Below are positions 60,515-64,000 of a stretch of 64,000 bases of DNA, in pieces. A program made the position numbers and the translations under genes. Source of the DNA: Limnoglobus roseus (lineage in GTDB: Bacteria > Planctomycetota > Planctomycetia > Gemmatales > Gemmataceae); the NCBI RefSeq assembly GCF_008254045.1, contig NZ_CP042425.1, positions 4,154,001 through 4,218,000 of the forward strand. The letters run 5' to 3'. Each line of letters opens with the position of its first letter. Within the stretch, counting starts at the first letter, position 1. The notes beneath the pieces were generated by a model. The model saw only the letters and a program-made list of their open reading frames with translations, was not told the DNA's origin and made no database searches.

Positions 60515-61657
60515 ATGCTACCCGACTTCGGCCCCACCGTTCCACTGACGCCGCCGATCTATCCGTCGGCGGTCTACCACATCCCCGACCTCGACGCCGT
60601 GGACGCGATCTACAACGGCGAGGCCACCGGCTACGTTTACGCCCGCGACGGCCACCCGAACGCATCCATGCTCGGCGACGAGTTGCGGCAGGCTCACGCG
60701 GCCGAATGGGGTGTCGTCGCCGCCACCGGCATGGCCGCACTCTCCGCGCCGTTCCTGGCGTTGTTGTCGCAAGGCGGCCGCGTCATTGCCAGCAACCGCA
60801 TCTACGGCAAGACGACGGTCCTGCTCCGCGACGAGTTCCCCCGCTTCGGCGTGAGTACGACCTGGGTGGACACCAACGACCTCGACGCGGTGGAAGCCGC
60901 TCTCGCAGCCGGTCCCGCGCAGATTCTCTTCACGGAAACGATCTCGAACCCGCTCTGCCGCGTGGCCGACGTGCCCGCCCTCGCGGAAATCGCTTACCGC
61001 CACGGGGCGCGGCTGTTCCTCGACAACACCTTCGCCACGCCCACTCTGTGCAAGCCGTTGGAGATGGGGGCGAACCTCGTGATGGAATCACTGACGAAGA
61101 TGATCGGCGGCCACAGCGACGTGATCCTCGGTTTCGTCTGCGGTCGCGAGCCGAAACTGGAACCGACGGTCGCCACGGCCGTGAGCACCTGGGGATTGGC
61201 CGCGAACCCGTTCGAGTGCTGGCTCACAAGCCGCGGCCTCGCCACACTGGATCTGCGGATGCGGGCGGCCACCGCGAACGCGGTTGTTCTGGCCGAGTGG
61301 CTCGGCGAACAACCGGGCGTGTCACGGGTGATCTACCCCGGCCGGGCCGACCACCCCGACTTCGAGTTGGCGAAGCGCGTCCTGCCGCACGGCGTCGGCA
61401 ACATGCTCTGCTTCGAACTGGCCGACCGGAACGCGGTCAACCGCTGGATGCGGGCGACGCCGGCCGTGCCGTTCTGCCCGTCGCTGGGCCACCACACGAC
61501 GACGTGCAGCCACCCGGACACGACCAGCCACCGCTTCGACCCCGTCGAGGAGAAGCGCCGCCAGGGCATCACGCCCGGTCTCGTGCGGTTGTCCGTCGGG
61601 TGCGAGCCGATCGAACAACTTCAGGCCGCCATCGGCCACGGCTTGACCGGAGGTTGA
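60515..61657 (+). CDS. trans-sulfuration PLP enzyme (cystathionine gamma-synthase/lyase family)
   Basis: 380 residues. Cys/Met metabolism PLP family: TPPIYPSAVY, YVYARDGHPN, VVAATGMAALSAPFLALL, RIYGKTTVLL, ETISNPLCRVADVPALAEIAYRHGARLFLDNTFATPTLCKPLEMGAN, and the PLP Lys in MESLTKMIGGHSDVILG near 195. The C-terminal GLVRLSVGCEPIEQL is conserved. Which reaction (MetB, MetC, methionine gamma-lyase or a cystathionine beta/gamma enzyme) cannot be settled by eye. It may be co-transcribed with the pseudophosphatase lipoprotein. Confidence 0.88.
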   Translation: MLPDFGPTVPLTPPIYPSAVYHIPDLDAVDAIYNGEATGYVYARDGHPNASMLGDELRQAHAAEWGVVAATGMAALSAPFLALLSQGGRVIASNRIYGKTTVLLRDEFPRFGVSTTWVDTNDLDAVEAALAAGPAQILFTETISNPLCRVADVPALAEIAYRHGARLFLDNTFATPTLCKPLEMGANLVMESLTKMIGGHSDVILGFVCGREPKLEPTVATAVSTWGLAANPFECWLTSRGLATLDLRMRAATANAVVLAEWLGEQPGVSRVIYPGRADHPDFELAKRVLPHGVGNMLCFELADRNAVNRWMRATPAVPFCPSLGHHTTTCSHPDTTSHRFDPVEEKRRQGITPGLVRLSVGCEPIEQLQAAIGHGLTGG

Positions 61658-61689
61658 GTCCGCGGGAGCGGAGTTGATGTACGCCTAAC

Positions 61690-62550
61690 TTTGCACTTTT
61701 ACTCGACCGCCTGCACTTTTAATCGCCTGACACATGACGGCGAGAAATCTTTCACAGACGCAGTGCGAGATGCAAAGGAGAAGTACGTTGTTGTCGTTTG
61801 CTTAACCGCACTCGTAGAATCGTGATACCCTCGGCAGTGGCCGAGGATGGCGGTATTTAACTACCAAGACGCCCTTTTACCAAACTCGTTCCACCACCTC
61901 GCCCACAAAGCCGCATGTACAGATCTTTCGTAACGGAAGGTAGGGAAATCGTAGAGTGCCCCCAAGTTCACCTCCGGCAAGATCGCGTGCAGCAAGTCGA
62001 TCGCACACCCCTGTCGTTCCCGCGTAGAAAGGTCTCTCACGACGAGCGGCACGACGGGACGGCCCAACCCGACGATCCTCGCAAAGTTTGAATTCGTGTG
62101 GTACCGGCGGGATGAGAGGTAAGACTTTTCGCCGTGAACCTCGTTGATAAGGTCCGTCATGTTCCGTTCGTATGCCCTTGCCCGTTCTGCGGTCCGCTTG
62201 GCGTCGTCGGCCTTCGGGGCCACTTCCCGTCGATGACCGGGGTTCGAACTCGCCGGCCCGCCCACGGAGAACGCGAGTAAACCCAGAAACGATGTGAGTA
62301 TGGCCAACGCCATGACCGGGGATCGAAGGTGGCAGGTTGAAACTAGATGGGATGGCGTTATTCCTTCCCCTAACACTTCCTCCGTCATCGCCGCACCCTC
62401 CCTACGGCGATGATAACCGGCCACCATCGCGAGGGCGAGCCATTCCACGAGAAGATGAGAGCCTGCATTTTTAATCAGCGTCCTGCACTTTTAATCGGCG
62501 TCTAGAAGAGTAAAAACGCAAAGCCTGTACGCCTGACACTTTTTCTCGCC
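61690..62550. repeat. degenerate CTGCACTTTTAATCG repeats flanking an orphan gene
   Basis: At least four short related units lie on both sides of the gene at 61861-62448: 61691-61704, 61711-61725, 62463-62477 and 62483-62497, with a weaker one (CTGACACTTTTTCTCG) at about 62533-62548. They read as (C)CTGCA(C/T)TTTTA(A/C)TC(G/A). The surrounding DNA is AT-richer than the rest. The arrangement suggests remnants of an insertion or a dispersed repeat. Confidence 0.65.
61861..62448 (-). CDS. orphan hypothetical protein in a repeat-flanked segment
   Basis: 195 residues as an open frame; MTEEVLGEG (residue 21) is an alternative start. One hydrophobic segment (VMALAILTSFLGLLAFSVGG) is followed by a basic stretch and a helical C-terminal part (GLGRPVVPLVVRDLSTRERQGCAIDLLHAILPEVNLGALYDF...VHAALWARWWNEFG). 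It is the kind of protein found with planctomycete membrane-associated small families, but I recognise none. Its coding status is moderate, because base composition here is unlike its neighbours. Confidence 0.5.
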   Translation of the reverse strand: MEWLALAMVAGYHRRREGAAMTEEVLGEGITPSHLVSTCHLRSPVMALAILTSFLGLLAFSVGGPASSNPGHRREVAPKADDAKRTAERARAYERNMTDLINEVHGEKSYLSSRRYHTNSNFARIVGLGRPVVPLVVRDLSTRERQGCAIDLLHAILPEVNLGALYDFPTFRYERSVHAALWARWWNEFGKRASW

Positions 62551-62656
62551 CTCGGAACAGAGTCAGCCCTGTTCGGCCCGGCGTTTGCTATTTGGATCCC
62601 GCGGTGGTGGTATCTGTAACACACCCGCATCTCTCTACACGACGAGTGCACACTGA

Positions 62657-64000
62657 ATGAGCGACGTACCGCCCACGGGAACTGTCGGAGACGTGTTCCC
62701 GGACCTCGCCGCCTTCGACGAATCCCTCCGGCAGCGTCACCGCACTCCGGTCTCGACCTACCGCCTCCAGTTGCAACGGGCGTTCACGTTCGCGGACGCG
62801 CGGGCGGTCGTCGATTACCTCGCCCGCCTCGGCGTGACGGACGTGTACTGCTCGCCGTTCTTCCGCGCCAAGCCGGGGAGCACGCACGGGTACGACGTGT
62901 GCGACTTCGGAGAACTCAACCCCGAACTCGGTGGCGAAGAAGCGTTCGAGGCACTTTCCGCCGAGCTTACCGCCCACGGCATGGGGCTGGTACTGGACTT
63001 CGTACCCAACCACATGGCCGTCGAGTCGGTGCTGAACCCGTGGTGGCGGGACATGCTCGAACACGGCCCGGCGTCGGCCTACGCGAAGTTCTTCGACGTG
63101 GACCGCCGGCCGGTCAAGAAGGAACTGCGCGGCAAAATTCTGCTACCGTTCCTCGGCGACCACTACGGCCGGGTGCTGGAGGGCGGCGAACTCGCCCTCG
63201 CCTTTCAGAACGGCGGCCTCGACGTGGTCTACAGCGGCCTGCCCCGCCCGCTCGACCCGCGGACCTACCCGATCGTCCTGCGACACGGCCTGACGGAGTT
63301 GCAAGCCGAGGTCGGGGACGGCGACGAGCATCTTCAAGAGTTCCTGAGCGTGCTGACCGCGCTGGAACACTTGCCGCCGAACACCGACACCGCGGCCGCC
63401 CGGTGCGCCGAACGGCAGCGCGAGAGCCGGTTCGCCCGCGATCGCCTGACTCGCCTGGCGGACGCCTCGCCCCGCATCCGCCGTCACATCGACGAGGCCA
63501 TTGCCGCGATTCAGGGCACGGCCGGCCGGCCCGAGACGTTCGATGCCCTGCACGAACTGCTGGAACTCCAGTCGTACCGCCTGTCGAACTGGAAGACGGC
63601 GGCGCACGAGATCAACTATCGGCGGTTCTTCGACATCAACGAGTTGGCCGGCCTCCGCGTCGAGGAACCGGCCGTCTTCGACGCGATGCACGACCTCGTC
63701 CTGTGCTTGATCCGCGAGCGGAAGGTGTCCGGCTTGCGGCTCGATCACATCGACGGGCTGTTCGACCCGGCCGGCTACCTCGACCGCCTTCACACCGCGA
63801 TTCTCGAACGCCGGGCGGCCGAGATGTTGCCCGAGGGCGAAGTCGCGGGGGCTTGGCCGCCGCGGTTGGGCGAGTGGCGGCAGGCCGAGCGGTCGCGACA
63901 GCCCGCCGGTCCGGTCGCCCGACCGCTGTTCGTGGTGGTCGAGAAAATCCTGTCCGGGAGCGAGACACTCCCGGCGTGGCCGGTCGAGGGGACGACTGGG
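62657..64000 (+). CDS. treY: malto-oligosyltrehalose synthase, 3' end outside window
   Basis: ATG at 62657; the frame stays open to base 64000 (448 codons), about half of a typical TreY. GH13 family features: VSTYRLQLQRAFTFADA at the N-terminus, GSTHGYDVCDFGELNPELGG, LVLDFVPNHMAVES (conserved region I), INYRRFFDINELAGLRVE (TreY signature), and GLRLDHIDGLFDP with the catalytic Asp region. The domain between is the TreY-specific insertion. The enzyme turns the reducing-end glucose of maltodextrins into a trehalosyl unit, to be released by TreZ. No treZ or glgX is visible in the window. Confidence 0.92.
   Translation, partial: MSDVPPTGTVGDVFPDLAAFDESLRQRHRTPVSTYRLQLQRAFTFADARAVVDYLARLGVTDVYCSPFFRAKPGSTHGYDVCDFGELNPELGGEEAFEALSAELTAHGMGLVLDFVPNHMAVESVLNPWWRDMLEHGPASAYAKFFDVDRRPVKKELRGKILLPFLGDHYGRVLEGGELALAFQNGGLDVVYSGLPRPLDPRTYPIVLRHGLTELQAEVGDGDEHLQEFLSVLTALEHLPPNTDTAAARCAERQRESRFARDRLTRLADASPRIRRHIDEAIAAIQGTAGRPETFDALHELLELQSYRLSNWKTAAHEINYRRFFDINELAGLRVEEPAVFDAMHDLVLCLIRERKVSGLRLDHIDGLFDPAGYLDRLHTAILERRAAEMLPEGEVAGAWPPRLGEWRQAERSRQPAGPVARPLFVVVEKILSGSETLPAWPVEGTTG

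Noticed and set aside
62225..62250. T-loop-like GGTTCGAAC sequence suggesting a tRNA
   Set aside because: No matching acceptor, D or anticodon stems can be drawn around it; it lies inside the orphan gene.
63143..63793. 216-codon open frame on the - strand
   Set aside because: Antisense to treY, whose + strand frame has clear GH13 motifs.

Overview
The window looks like chromosomal DNA of a planctomycete, most probably of the Gemmataceae. The evidence is a high-GC backbone with strong third-position GC bias, a DUF1501 protein paired with a planctomycete-cytochrome (PSCyt1/DUF1549/DUF1553) protein, many small secreted or lipoprotein genes, two members of a paralog family I know mainly from Gemmata-like genomes, a plastid-type FabI, and two genes of methanofuran synthesis, a C1-carrier pathway known in planctomycetes.  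Layout. 1-4268: a tightly packed + strand cluster with visibly lower GC (two serine-rich paralogs, a GT25-like and a GT9-like glycosyltransferase), probably part of a prophage or genomic island. It ends beside a truncated gene (4308-4415). 4501-8353: - strand oxidoreductase, Gemmataceae family protein, frameshifted Uma2 gene, ispH and a small secreted Cys protein. 8552-11635: argB-argD-argF. 11682-20084: secreted M13 peptidase, DUF2252 protein, and the PSCyt1/DUF1501 pair. 20309-23648: TerC-like membrane protein and an ABC-2 exporter pair. 23637-29441: a - strand run of kdsA, a lipoprotein, an FHA protein, a KDG-kinase-like sugar kinase, NAD(P)HX epimerase and a HolA-type clamp-loader delta. 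29724-32926: a sensor kinase / sigma-54 activator pair. 32932-38988: an RNA-repair locus (Hen1, R2K-like ATP-grasp, Pnkp) with a divergent conserved gene of unknown function. 39097-41872: a membrane cysteine-peptidase-like protein and an unusual sigma-70 factor carrying extra N-terminal HTH domains. 42518-52514: secreted and membrane proteins, two zinc-ribbon membrane paralogs, a LolD-type ATPase, a tartrate/malate dehydrogenase-like enzyme and a beta-helix protein. 52613-55654: a five-gene overlapping - strand operon joining an IrrE-type metallopeptidase, a small regulator-like protein and a sigma-like protein to mfnE and mfnF. 55681-64000: a large Hsp70-like protein, FabI, a pseudophosphatase-like lipoprotein, a trans-sulfuration-type PLP enzyme, a repeat-flanked orphan gene, and the 5' part of treY.  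Genes that work together: ArgB/D/F in arginine synthesis; Pnkp and Hen1 in repair and 3'-end protection of cleaved RNA; MfnE and MfnF in methanofuran assembly; the kinase/NtrC-type pair in signal transduction; the ABC ATPase and permease in export. Several intergenic hairpins are clear terminators. Two long related palindromes (16287-16400 and 47385-47480) seem to be copies of a dispersed repeat family. Product calls rest on motif recognition by eye; no database search was possible.
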